Shown here one piece after another: positions 25,695-33,451 of a stretch of DNA of 64,000 nt; the first letter of the stretch is position 1, and each line of letters begins with the position of its first letter. The notes under the pieces are model-generated. The model was not told where the DNA came from, searched no databases, and worked only from the letters and a program-made list of their open reading frames with translations. The position numbers and the translations under genes were made by a program. The stretch is from Crocinitomicaceae bacterium (lineage in GTDB: Bacteria > Bacteroidota > Bacteroidia > Flavobacteriales_D > Crocinitomicaceae), in contig JAGNZC010000002.1 of NCBI GenBank assembly GCA_017984635.1, positions 62,001 through 126,000 on the forward strand. The letters are read 5' to 3'.

Positions 25695-27779
25695 ATGAAA
25701 CGAATTACATTTCTTCTATTTTTAAACTTCTCAACCTTTACCTTTTCTCAATTATTAGATCAAACTGTAGAACAACTCATTAAAACAGGAAATGAAAATC
25801 AACTGTTAAAAGAATCTACACGCCTAATTCAAAATGAAATCTATTTTCATGCCAACAAATTGGTTGATAAACTTTTAGAAAAAAATTTGGAGAGTTTCAA
25901 TTACAATTATAGAAAAGGATTTCTTCTAACGAAATTAAACAATCAATACAAAAGTGCAATTCCTTTTTTTGAAAAAGCGAAAGACCACATTTCCGTTAAT
26001 TACGATATGTTTAGTACGAATGAAAAAAATGCACCGGTTGATTTATATTATCATTTAGCAACTTGTTATCAAAAGGATAATCAATTAGTAAAAGCAAAAG
26101 ATTATTTTAACAAATTTATCACGCTATCAAAAGTAAAATCTGAATTAGTTGACTTAGCTAAATTAAAATTAACACAATGTGACAATTTAGCCAACAAAGA
26201 AATACAGCAACAAAACTTTATAATTAAAAATTTGGGAAGTACTATCAATACAGAATACCCAGAGTATACTCCTGTCATTTCAATGGATGGTTCATCTCTC
26301 TATTTTACAGCACGTAAAAAATGGAAAAAAAACGATCAAATTATTGATCCTACCTCTAATTTACCTTTTGAAGATATTTACGTAAGTTATATGAATTTGG
26401 ACTCAAGCTGGACCAAACCCGAAAAATTAGGAATTTGTTTACCAAATAGAAATGAAGCTACAATCGCAATTAGTGCAGATGAACGACAATTATATTTATA
26501 CCAAGACACAACTGGAAATGGTGATATTTATTCAACTGAAATAAATTCAAAAAAGAAAAACAAGATAGAAATTGTTTCCATTAATGGATTAAATACCGAA
26601 TTTTGGGAAACACATTGTACATTCTCTCAAGACAAAAATACAGTATATTTTACGTCTGATCGACCAGGAGGATTTGGAGGGCGTGATATCTACTTTATGA
26701 AGAGAATAAATGAAAAAGAATGGTCTAAACCTGAAAATATGGGGCCAAACATAAATTCTAAATACGAAGAAGATGCTCCTTTTATTAGTGCTGATCACAA
26801 AAAAATCTATTTTGCTTCAAATGGACCTAAAAGCATAGGCGGTTTTGATATTTTGGTAGCCGAAAATGAAAATGGAATTTGGGGAATCGCTGAAAATATG
26901 GGTTCCCCTATCAACACAACCAATGATGAGATTTACTTCACATCAACATTAGATGGATCAAGAGGTTTTATAACTTCTGATCGCCCAAATGGATTTGGTG
27001 AAAAGGATATTTATGAACTAATAAATCCAAACGTACAAAATAAAAATACAATTGTATTTGAAGGCCACATTAAAACAAGTGACAATTCACCTTTACCAAA
27101 TGACTTATTACTGGAACTTGATTATAAATGTGAGGATTGTAATGAATTAGAAAAAAATCAAAAAATTTATCCAAGATTGCGAGATGGACTTCTCTTTTTT
27201 GGATTACAACCAGATAAAACCTATGAATTTACCTACACCAAAGATGATGGAATTAAAGATTTATTTGGTGAATCAATTACAACATCAGCCATTGATAAAA
27301 ATGAACGAATTATAAGAAATTATATTTATGACCCAACTACAAAATCTATAAAACTGATAAAAGATTCAATAAAAGAAATCAAAGAAATTGTAGTTTCAAC
27401 CTATAAAAACTTGGAATTTCTTCATTATTTTGAATACAATAAAAATAAGATTACCACTAGAAAAGGTGATTTAAAAAAGTTTTTAAAACAAATTATTGAA
27501 CAATTAGAAAATGGAAGAAAAAGCGTTACAATAAACATCTATTCATCTGCATCCAATGTGCCAACAAAAGCTTACGAATCAAATGAAGAATTAACAGTAA
27601 TGCGTGCTGAAAATTTAAAATATGACCTTATTTTATATTTTGATGAAATTCCTGAATACAAAGGTCTTGTCAACATTGTTATAACTTCTGCAATTGTAGA
27701 TGGGCCACCCTACGAATCAGATGCAACAAATTTTGATAAATATACACCCTATCAATTTGTAGGATTAAAAACGGAATAA
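25695..27779 (+). CDS. PorE-like family protein, copy 3 (divergent, no canonical OmpA domain)
   Basis: 694 residues from the ATG at 25695, which opens a Sec signal (MKRITFLLFLNFSTF, cleavage near TFSQ). A longer frame beginning at 25623 would translate the terminator hairpin and was rejected. TPR-like and PD40 regions match copies 1 and 2 (FTSDRPGGFGGRDIYF, FASNGPKSIGGFDILV, RPNGFGEKDIYEL). After about residue 550 it diverges: the separate regulatory-like domain is gone, and the C-terminus (FEYNKNKITTRKGD, VTINIYSSASNVP, VMRAENLKYDLI) has OmpA-like strand-helix order but lacks TDxxG, the conserved Arg pair and NRRTEF. Peptidoglycan binding is doubtful. It is probably monocistronic. Confidence 0.85.
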   Translation: MKRITFLLFLNFSTFTFSQLLDQTVEQLIKTGNENQLLKESTRLIQNEIYFHANKLVDKLLEKNLESFNYNYRKGFLLTKLNNQYKSAIPFFEKAKDHISVNYDMFSTNEKNAPVDLYYHLATCYQKDNQLVKAKDYFNKFITLSKVKSELVDLAKLKLTQCDNLANKEIQQQNFIIKNLGSTINTEYPEYTPVISMDGSSLYFTARKKWKKNDQIIDPTSNLPFEDIYVSYMNLDSSWTKPEKLGICLPNRNEATIAISADERQLYLYQDTTGNGDIYSTEINSKKKNKIEIVSINGLNTEFWETHCTFSQDKNTVYFTSDRPGGFGGRDIYFMKRINEKEWSKPENMGPNINSKYEEDAPFISADHKKIYFASNGPKSIGGFDILVAENENGIWGIAENMGSPINTTNDEIYFTSTLDGSRGFITSDRPNGFGEKDIYELINPNVQNKNTIVFEGHIKTSDNSPLPNDLLLELDYKCEDCNELEKNQKIYPRLRDGLLFFGLQPDKTYEFTYTKDDGIKDLFGESITTSAIDKNERIIRNYIYDPTTKSIKLIKDSIKEIKEIVVSTYKNLEFLHYFEYNKNKITTRKGDLKKFLKQIIEQLENGRKSVTINIYSSASNVPTKAYESNEELTVMRAENLKYDLILYFDEIPEYKGLVNIVITSAIVDGPPYESDATNFDKYTPYQFVGLKTE

Positions 27780-27782
27780 CAT

Positions 27783-27813
27783 AAGAGGCTGTCAGAAATG
27801 AACAGCCTCTTTT
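27783..27813 (+). terminator. Terminator after PorE-like copy 3
   Basis: 10-bp stem AAGAGGCTGT / ACAGCCTCTT with a 9-nt loop and a short T-run, immediately after the stop codon. Confidence 0.8.
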
Positions 27814-27825
27814 GGTTATTTGTAT

Positions 27826-27833
27826 TAACTTTG
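27826..27833 (+). promoter_or_regulatory. -7 element upstream of the exonuclease gene
   Basis: TAACTTTG, 15 bp before the ATG at 27849 and directly after the preceding terminator. Confidence 0.5.
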
Positions 27834-27848
27834 TAAAAACACATTCAA

Positions 27849-28688
27849 ATGAAGTTAACTTTAAAAAAACCATTGGCCATTTTTGACCTTGAAACAACAG
27901 GTACTAACGTAACAAGTGATCGAATTGTTGAGATTGCAATAATAAAAGTACATATTGATGGTTCTGAAGAAAAATATTTGAAGCGTGTTAATCCCGAAAT
28001 GAAAATACCAGCTGAAGTAAGTGAAATTCATGGTATCTATGATAAAGACATCGCAGATGCACCTACTTTCACGCAAATTGCAGCTGAAGTTGTTGCTTTT
28101 ATAGGTGATGCAGATTTAGCAGGTTACAATTCAAATAAATTTGATATTCCCGTTCTTGCGGAAGAATTAATGCGTGCCAAATCGACTTTTGATGTTTCAA
28201 ATAGACAATTTGTTGATGTTCAAAATATTTTTCACAAAATGGAACAACGCACATTAGCTGCTGCATATAAATTCTATTGTGATAAAGAAATTCAAAACGC
28301 ACACAATGCTATGTATGATGCAGAAGCTACTTGGCATGTTTTATTAGCACAAATTGAACGATATGATTCTTTAGACGGTTCAGTTGATTATTTGTCAAAT
28401 TTCTCGAAAGCTGGAAACAACAATTTATTAGATTTCGCTGGTCGTTTGGCCATCAATGATAAAGGCGAAGCTATTTACAATTTTGGGAAACATAAAAACA
28501 AAACAATAAAAGAAGTTGCAAAAAGTGAACCAGGTTACTATGGTTGGATGTTAGATGCTGATTTCCCATTGTATACCAAACAATGTTTACGAAAAGAAAT
28601 GGAGAAAATAAAATTGGAAAAGGAAATAAAAGCGACTACCGAATCCTTAGAAGATAAATTAAATGCATTAAAAAATAAATTTAATTAA
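27849..28688 (+). CDS. DEDDh 3'-5' exonuclease with ExoX-like C-terminal domain
   Basis: 279 residues. The N-terminal 165 residues are a DnaQ-type exonuclease: IFDLETTG (DxE), GYNSNKFDIPVL (third Asp), and HNAMYDAEAT (His and final Asp of DEDDh). The C-terminal part contains YNFGKHKNKTIKEVA and PGYYGWML, the small domain also found at the end of exodeoxyribonuclease X-like proteins, then a charged helix. It could be a proofreading-type or repair exonuclease; the lack of polymerase-associated domains argues against it being the main epsilon subunit. It is one base upstream of the FAH-family gene and co-transcribed with it. Confidence 0.92.
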   Translation: MKLTLKKPLAIFDLETTGTNVTSDRIVEIAIIKVHIDGSEEKYLKRVNPEMKIPAEVSEIHGIYDKDIADAPTFTQIAAEVVAFIGDADLAGYNSNKFDIPVLAEELMRAKSTFDVSNRQFVDVQNIFHKMEQRTLAAAYKFYCDKEIQNAHNAMYDAEATWHVLLAQIERYDSLDGSVDYLSNFSKAGNNNLLDFAGRLAINDKGEAIYNFGKHKNKTIKEVAKSEPGYYGWMLDADFPLYTKQCLRKEMEKIKLEKEIKATTESLEDKLNALKNKFN

Positions 28689-28689
28689 A

Positions 28690-29301
28690 ATGAAAATCAT
28701 TTGTATCGGAAGAAATTATTCTGAACATGCGAAAGAAATGAATGCGCAAGTTTCAGAAACACCTGTTTTTTTCATGAAACCGGATACAGCGATTCTAAGA
28801 AACGGTTACGATTTTTACATGCCAGATTTCACCAAAGATTTACATTATGAATGTGAATTAGTTTATAGAATTGATAAAGTAGGTAAAAATATTGCAGAAA
28901 AATTTGCCCATAAATACTATGCAACTGTTACTCTTGGCATAGATTTTACAGCACGTGATCTTCAACAAACTTGTAAAGAAAAAGGATTGCCTTGGGAAAT
29001 AGCTAAATCTTGGGAACACAGTGCTCCTATTTCAACTGAATTTATAGATTTAAGTACCCTGAGTCAAAAAAGTATTTCCTTTGAATTAAAGAAAAATGGT
29101 GTTAGTGTCCAGAAAGGTAATTCATCTGACATGCTTTTCAACATCGATCAAATCATTGCTTACATCTCATCTTTTATGACTTTGAAAAAAGGTGATTTGA
29201 TTTTCACAGGAACCCCTGCAGGTGTAGGACCAGTTGCAATAGGAGATGAATTAGAAGGTTTTTTAGAAGGTAAAAAAATGTTTTCGTTTAAAGTAAAGTA
29301 A
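28690..29301 (+). CDS. Fumarylacetoacetate hydrolase family protein
   Basis: 203 residues, the length of the short acylpyruvase/fumarylpyruvate hydrolase group. Motifs: ICIGRNYSEHAKEMN, FFMKPDTA, HYECELVYRI (metal-binding Glu pair), GIDFTARDLQQ, GLPWEIAKSWEHSAP, MLFNIDQIIAYIS, and FTGTPAGVGPV near the end. These proteins cleave carbon-carbon bonds in acylpyruvates or decarboxylate oxaloacetate; the substrate cannot be read from sequence. Its stop codon directly abuts the stop codon of the convergent sugar transferase gene, leaving no intergenic base. Confidence 0.92.
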   Translation: MKIICIGRNYSEHAKEMNAQVSETPVFFMKPDTAILRNGYDFYMPDFTKDLHYECELVYRIDKVGKNIAEKFAHKYYATVTLGIDFTARDLQQTCKEKGLPWEIAKSWEHSAPISTEFIDLSTLSQKSISFELKKNGVSVQKGNSSDMLFNIDQIIAYISSFMTLKKGDLIFTGTPAGVGPVAIGDELEGFLEGKKMFSFKVK

Positions 29302-30693
29302 TCATTTTCCTTTAGCTTTAATGACGATCAAAATTGTGTAAAGCATAATTTTGAAATCCAAGGCCAACGTCCTATTTTTCAAGTATAATAAATCAAATTT
29401 CATTCGTTCCAACATTTGTTCGACGTTTTCCGCATACCCAAATTTAACTTGTCCCCAAGAAGTAATTCCCGGGCGAACTTTCGTTAAATGCAAATATTGT
29501 GGCTCAATTTCACTGATTTGATCAATGTAAAATTGACGTTCTGGTCGAGGTCCAACCAACGACATATCACCTAGAATAACATTCATAAATTGTGGAAACT
29601 CATCCAATCTTAACTTGCGCATAAAACGTCCAATTGGAGTGATTCTTGGATCATTTGACGAGGATAATTGTGGACCTAATTTTTCAGCATCTACAAACAT
29701 TGTTCTGAACTTTATTATTTGAAATGGTTTTCCATTTAATCCTATTCGTTCTTGTAAAAAGAAAATCGGTCCTTTAGAAGATAACTTTACAGCTATAGCT
29801 AATAATAAATACAATGGGATCAATAAAACAACAGCTGTAATTGAAATCAAAACATCTAAGAATCGTTTTACAGATTGTTGCCAAATAGGCATTGTTTCGG
29901 CGTTTACTTCAATTAACAATGGCGAAAAGATATTCGTCATTTTAACATGCCCTGATAAAATATCATATAAATCAGGTAAGATACGTATACGAACAGAACT
30001 TCCTTCTAACTTACCAACAATAGATTTTAACTTATTATGCTCCGTACTTTCTAATGCAATAATCACCTCTTCAATTTCATGTTCTCTCATGATTATTTCG
30101 AGATCTTTAGCGTGGCCAAAATAACTAAGTTGATTTTCTAATAATTTATCAACGCCATTTATATTAACAAACCCAATAAAATCATTGATTCCCTTTGGTA
30201 AATTTTGCAATTCATTATAGATATCAACTGCTTTTTCACTTCCTCCAATTAATAATGTTTTAAAACGAAATTTCCCTGAATGTATGCGCTTTACAAGTAC
30301 TGTAATAAAAACCATTCTTGAAATGACCGTGACACAAAAATGAATAGAAAAAATCAATATAATCAGCTTATAATATAATTTATAACCATCAATTTGATCG
30401 TCTAATAGTAATACAAAAAAGATGAAAATGGAACCAATTACTGAACCAAAAAAGGTAAGATTTAGTAACTTAAAACGGTAATGACGTTTAATTTCATGAT
30501 ATGTACCTTGAAAATAATACAATAACAACCAAGCAATAGGAACAATAATTGCACCTAAATAGAAATTATCACTTGTAACAAATTCTTTTTTTTCTATGAT
30601 CGTTTGTCGAAAATAAAAAAAGCTAGTCCAAGCCAAAGTAGCGGTGAACCAATCAATAAAAATTAAAATTATTAATAAATGACGTTGTTTCAT
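29302..30693 (-). CDS. Polyprenyl glycosylphosphotransferase (WbaP-like sugar transferase)
   Basis: 463 residues. Four to five N-terminal membrane segments (about 1-140), a CoA-binding-like Rossmann segment (TLLIGGSEKAVDIYNEL, about 145-250), one further membrane helix after SVKRFLDVLIS, then the complete catalytic domain: FFLQERIGLNGKPFQIIKFR, LRLDEFPQFMNV with its Asp-Glu dyad, GDMSLVGPRPE, and KVRPGITSWGQV. It moves a sugar-1-phosphate from a nucleotide sugar to undecaprenyl phosphate at the inner membrane, the first step of surface-polysaccharide assembly. The gene starts one base after the lipoprotein stop codon (TAAAATG). It makes a useful contrast with the degenerate copy fused to the GT2 at 17469. 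Confidence 0.93.
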   Translation of the reverse strand: MKQRHLLIILIFIDWFTATLAWTSFFYFRQTIIEKKEFVTSDNFYLGAIIVPIAWLLLYYFQGTYHEIKRHYRFKLLNLTFFGSVIGSIFIFFVLLLDDQIDGYKLYYKLIILIFSIHFCVTVISRMVFITVLVKRIHSGKFRFKTLLIGGSEKAVDIYNELQNLPKGINDFIGFVNINGVDKLLENQLSYFGHAKDLEIIMREHEIEEVIIALESTEHNKLKSIVGKLEGSSVRIRILPDLYDILSGHVKMTNIFSPLLIEVNAETMPIWQQSVKRFLDVLISITAVVLLIPLYLLLAIAVKLSSKGPIFFLQERIGLNGKPFQIIKFRTMFVDAEKLGPQLSSSNDPRITPIGRFMRKLRLDEFPQFMNVILGDMSLVGPRPERQFYIDQISEIEPQYLHLTKVRPGITSWGQVKFGYAENVEQMLERMKFDLLYLKNRTLALDFKIMLYTILIVIKAKGK

Positions 30694-30694
30694 T

Positions 30695-31558
30695 TTAAAA
30701 ATGGATCACTTTTAGGTTATCAATGCAAATTTTTCCACTTGCCTGTCCTTCAGGTAAAAGCGATTGAAATGACATTTTAAAATATTCAGCATTTTGTGCA
30801 TTTGAAACAATTTCTTTCAAATCAATGTATATTTTCTTCCATTTAACCGTTGTTTCACTTTGTTTATTCAATTGAATGTTTTGATTATTATTTACAGCCG
30901 AAGCTCCAATAGCTAAAACACCCGTTACAAGATTTGCCGTGTTGTAATAATCAATTTCAAGGTAAGTTTCAGTCCATTTTGGCAAAATCATATCCGTACT
31001 AGTATATGCAACCCACAAAGAATCGGAAGATGTAAGATCTACATTTCCATAAAAATTACCCCATTTTAAAATTGAAGAATTGTTACCTGTAAATAATTGA
31101 ACAGCTGAATTAGGATCATTTTCAATTTTAACAGCAGCATCTTCAAAATCTTCTAACCAAACATTTACAAATTCTTTGTAACGTGTTACTGGATTAATTT
31201 CTAAGGTTTGATTTTGAACTAGATTTGCAGTTATCTCATAATATTCAACAAACGGATATTTTTTCTTAGTAGCTGAAATTCCGTTGTTTTTAATCGTCGG
31301 ATAAATACGAATTAGTTTCATACCCGATTTCAAGACCGGAATTTTAAAAGGTATTTCAAAAACTCCAATCAATTCATTATCAACATATACAGTTGCATCT
31401 GTAAAGTTTTGCGTTAATTCACCTACCGGATATTGTGAATCTGGATTTTCAATCAATGTCCATTTATTCACTTGAATCCAAGCAGGGTCAGGATTGTTTT
31501 TTTCACAAGCAAATAGACTTAGTAATGCCGAGAATAATATTATTTTTTTTAAAAACAT
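30695..31558 (-). CDS. Hypothetical lipoprotein
   Basis: 287 residues. A lipoprotein signal (MFLKKIILFSALLSLFAC, Cys18) is followed by EKNNPDP, a spacer typical of Bacteroidota lipoproteins. The mature part looks like beta-sandwich: a first domain with ATVYVDNELIGVFEIPFKIP resembling a PEGA-like or tether module, and a second half resembling a carbohydrate-binding jelly-roll (LWVAYTSTDMILPKWTETYL, KWKKIYIDLKEI, GKICIDNLKVIHF). I do not recognise a named family. It is the gene immediately before the glycosylphosphotransferase and tightly coupled to it, so a surface-glycan or envelope role is reasonable but inferred. Confidence 0.8.
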   Translation of the reverse strand: MFLKKIILFSALLSLFACEKNNPDPAWIQVNKWTLIENPDSQYPVGELTQNFTDATVYVDNELIGVFEIPFKIPVLKSGMKLIRIYPTIKNNGISATKKKYPFVEYYEITANLVQNQTLEINPVTRYKEFVNVWLEDFEDAAVKIENDPNSAVQLFTGNNSSILKWGNFYGNVDLTSSDSLWVAYTSTDMILPKWTETYLEIDYYNTANLVTGVLAIGASAVNNNQNIQLNKQSETTVKWKKIYIDLKEIVSNAQNAEYFKMSFQSLLPEGQASGKICIDNLKVIHF

Positions 31559-31605
31559 AATACATTAATGAGTGAATACAACGAATTAAAATGAAATTTA
31601 TTGTA

Positions 31606-32592
31606 TTAATTTAAAGAATTAGACGATTTTAATTTTTCTAAAATACGCTGTGCAACATCTAAAGCATTGTAACCATCTTCTATTGACACAATTGGTGTTT
31701 GATCCAAAATAATTGCTTCATGAAAAGTTCTTAACTCTTCTTTTATAGCATTTAATTCTGCCAATTCTGGTTTATCAAAATAAATTTTCTTCGTTGGTTT
31801 TCCAGGACCTAAATCAAAAACAACATCTAATGGATTGGGTTCACCTTCCACGTCTTCCATACGAACCACTTCTAATTCTTTGGTTAAAAAATCAACACTG
31901 ATGTAAGCATCTTTTTGAAAAAAACGCGATTTCCGCATGTTTTTCATTGATATTCGGGAAGCCGTCAGATTGGCTACGCAACCGTTATCAAATTCAATAC
32001 GTGCATTGGTGATGTCATGCGTATCGCTTACTACTGATACACCAGAAGCAGAAATTCTTTTTATACCTGAATTTACAACACTTAAAATTATATCTAAATC
32101 ATGTATCATTAAATCCAACACAACTGGCACATCTGTTCCTCTTGGATTGAATTGAGCCAATCGATGGGTCTCAATAAATAAGGGCTTATTAAAATAAGGA
32201 ACAGCTGCTTGAAAAGCCGGATTAAAACGCTCAACATGACCAACTTGAACTTTAACATTTGCTTCACGCGCCAATAGCATTAACGCTTTTGCTTCTTCGG
32301 TTGTTTCCGTGATAGGCTTTTCAATGAAAACATGTTTGCTATTTTTCAAGGCAATTGATGCGGGTTCAAAATGTGCAAAAGTTGGCGTTACAATATCCAC
32401 ACAATCTACTTGTGCGAGTAAAGATTCATAGGAAGCAAATCGTTGAATACCAAATTTCTCAATAACATCTGATGCAATATCATCGTTAGGATCAAAAAAA
32501 CCAACCAATTCAAACTCATCTACTAGCTCCAATAACAGTCGGATATGAATTTTTCCGAGATGACCCGCACCTACAACTCCAATTTTTAACAT
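31606..32592 (-). CDS. Gfo/Idh/MocA family NAD(P)-dependent oxidoreductase
   Basis: 328 residues. A Rossmann fold opens with IGVVGAGHLGKIHIRLL (GxGxxG), followed by VDIVTPTFAHFEPA and FIEKPITET, the EKP motif whose Lys is catalytic in this family. The second domain includes HVERFNPAF, DVPVVLDLMIHDLDIIL (His-Asp pair) and the beta-sheet that binds sugar substrates. Members oxidise or reduce hydroxyls on sugars, often nucleotide sugars. It is 47 bp upstream of the lipoprotein/glycosylphosphotransferase pair on the same strand, so a role in nucleotide-sugar modification for the same glycan is plausible. Confidence 0.9.
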   Translation of the reverse strand: MLKIGVVGAGHLGKIHIRLLLELVDEFELVGFFDPNDDIASDVIEKFGIQRFASYESLLAQVDCVDIVTPTFAHFEPASIALKNSKHVFIEKPITETTEEAKALMLLAREANVKVQVGHVERFNPAFQAAVPYFNKPLFIETHRLAQFNPRGTDVPVVLDLMIHDLDIILSVVNSGIKRISASGVSVVSDTHDITNARIEFDNGCVANLTASRISMKNMRKSRFFQKDAYISVDFLTKELEVVRMEDVEGEPNPLDVVFDLGPGKPTKKIYFDKPELAELNAIKEELRTFHEAIILDQTPIVSIEDGYNALDVAQRILEKLKSSNSLN

Positions 32593-32608
32593 GGTTTCCT
32601 TTTTTTTA

Positions 32609-32616
32609 CAAATTTA
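32609..32616 (-). promoter_or_regulatory. -7 element upstream of the Gfo/Idh/MocA gene
   Basis: TAAATTTG on the minus strand (32616 to 32609), 16 bp before the ATG at 32592. Confidence 0.45.
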
Positions 32617-32684
32617 ATCGTAGTAAGTCTTTTCTTAACCCGTTTTAAATAGATTTATTAACAACTTTTTTTGATAACCTCTCC

Positions 32685-33200
32685 TTAATTAAGGTTTTTA
32701 AACTCATTTAATTGATTCAAATCTATACCTCCATAAAAAGAAGTATCTTTATTTGTCAACCATTTTGTTAAGGTAGTAATTTGTCCAGTATGATAAGAAA
32801 AGTGCTCAATTACATGAACAAGAATGGAAAAGCCCGTTACAGTAAAACCTTGAATAATCATTTCCGTTTCAAGTTGTTCATTTGATACATTTTGAACAGT
32901 CGTTTTTAAATTCACCTTTAAATGTTCTAGCAGAAAAAGTAAATCTGATTTTTTAATTTTTTCTTGTCGCACAAATTCTTCATCTCTTTTCCTGTTATCA
33001 ATTCGATCACCTAAACCTGCTAAAATCCATTGTTGCGCATTTCCACTTAAATGTAAAATTAAGTTACCAATTGGAGGAATTGTAGCATTGGGAGATTGCC
33101 AAATCTGCTGATCAGTTAACATCGATAAACATTTATAGATACGATCATACGATTCATTAAACACCCTGAATTCAAATTCTTTAACTAATAATTCTTTCAT
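32685..33200 (-). CDS. DinB family protein
   Basis: 171 residues, one four-helix-bundle DinB/YfiT-like domain. Metal-binding His residues are visible in GNLILHLSGNAQQWIL and VIEHFSYHTGQITTLTKWL, the usual H-x3-H placement near the C-terminus. Family members include thiol transferases and uncharacterised stress proteins; no specific reaction can be assigned. It lies 92 bp upstream of the Gfo/Idh/MocA gene on the same strand, but a -7 element between them suggests separate transcription. Confidence 0.87.
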   Translation of the reverse strand: MKELLVKEFEFRVFNESYDRIYKCLSMLTDQQIWQSPNATIPPIGNLILHLSGNAQQWILAGLGDRIDNRKRDEEFVRQEKIKKSDLLFLLEHLKVNLKTTVQNVSNEQLETEMIIQGFTVTGFSILVHVIEHFSYHTGQITTLTKWLTNKDTSFYGGIDLNQLNEFKNLN

Positions 33201-33258
33201 TTAAAACCTATTTTTTTTCATTTAAGCACTCTAAAAGTAAAAAAAATAAAGAAATATA

Positions 33259-33288
33259 TTTGTTTGAATTAGATTTTACGTATATTTG
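33259..33288 (+). promoter_or_regulatory. tRNA-His promoter (-33 TTTG, -7 TATATTTG)
   Basis: TTTG at 33259-33262, 18-bp spacer, TATATTTG at 33281-33288, ending 12 bp before the tRNA. A second TATATTTG overlaps the -33 at 33255-33262 and could be another start. Confidence 0.65.
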
Positions 33289-33300
33289 CACCCACAAAAT

Positions 33301-33378
33301 GGTGGATGTAGCTCAGTTGGTTAGAGCATCGGTTTGTGGTGCCGAGGGTCGTGGGTTCGAGCCCCATCTTCCACCCCA
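33301..33378 (+). tRNA. tRNA-His (anticodon GTG)
   Basis: A full cloverleaf can be folded by hand. Acceptor GTGGATG (33302-33308) pairs with CTTCCAC (33368-33374) except for a T:T mismatch at pair 6:67. The D stem is GCTC/GAGC. The anticodon stem TCGGT/GCCGA encloses loop TTGTGGT with anticodon GTG at 33336-33338. The T stem is GTGGG/CCCAT with loop TTCGAGC. The histidine-specific extra G(-1) is encoded at 33301 opposite discriminator C73 (33375), and the 3' CCA is encoded (33376-33378). It has its own promoter and a strong terminator, so it is a single-gene transcript. Confidence 0.97.
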
Positions 33379-33384
33379 TTTATG

Positions 33385-33412
33385 AGGCTGAGTTTATACT
33401 CAGCCTTTTTTT
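33385..33412 (+). terminator. Terminator after tRNA-His
   Basis: 9-bp stem AGGCTGAGT / ACTCAGCCT with a TTAT loop and a run of seven T, six bases after the CCA end. Confidence 0.92.
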
Positions 33413-33451
33413 GTTATTACAACAGTATAAATACTTTTCACTTTCATTCGT

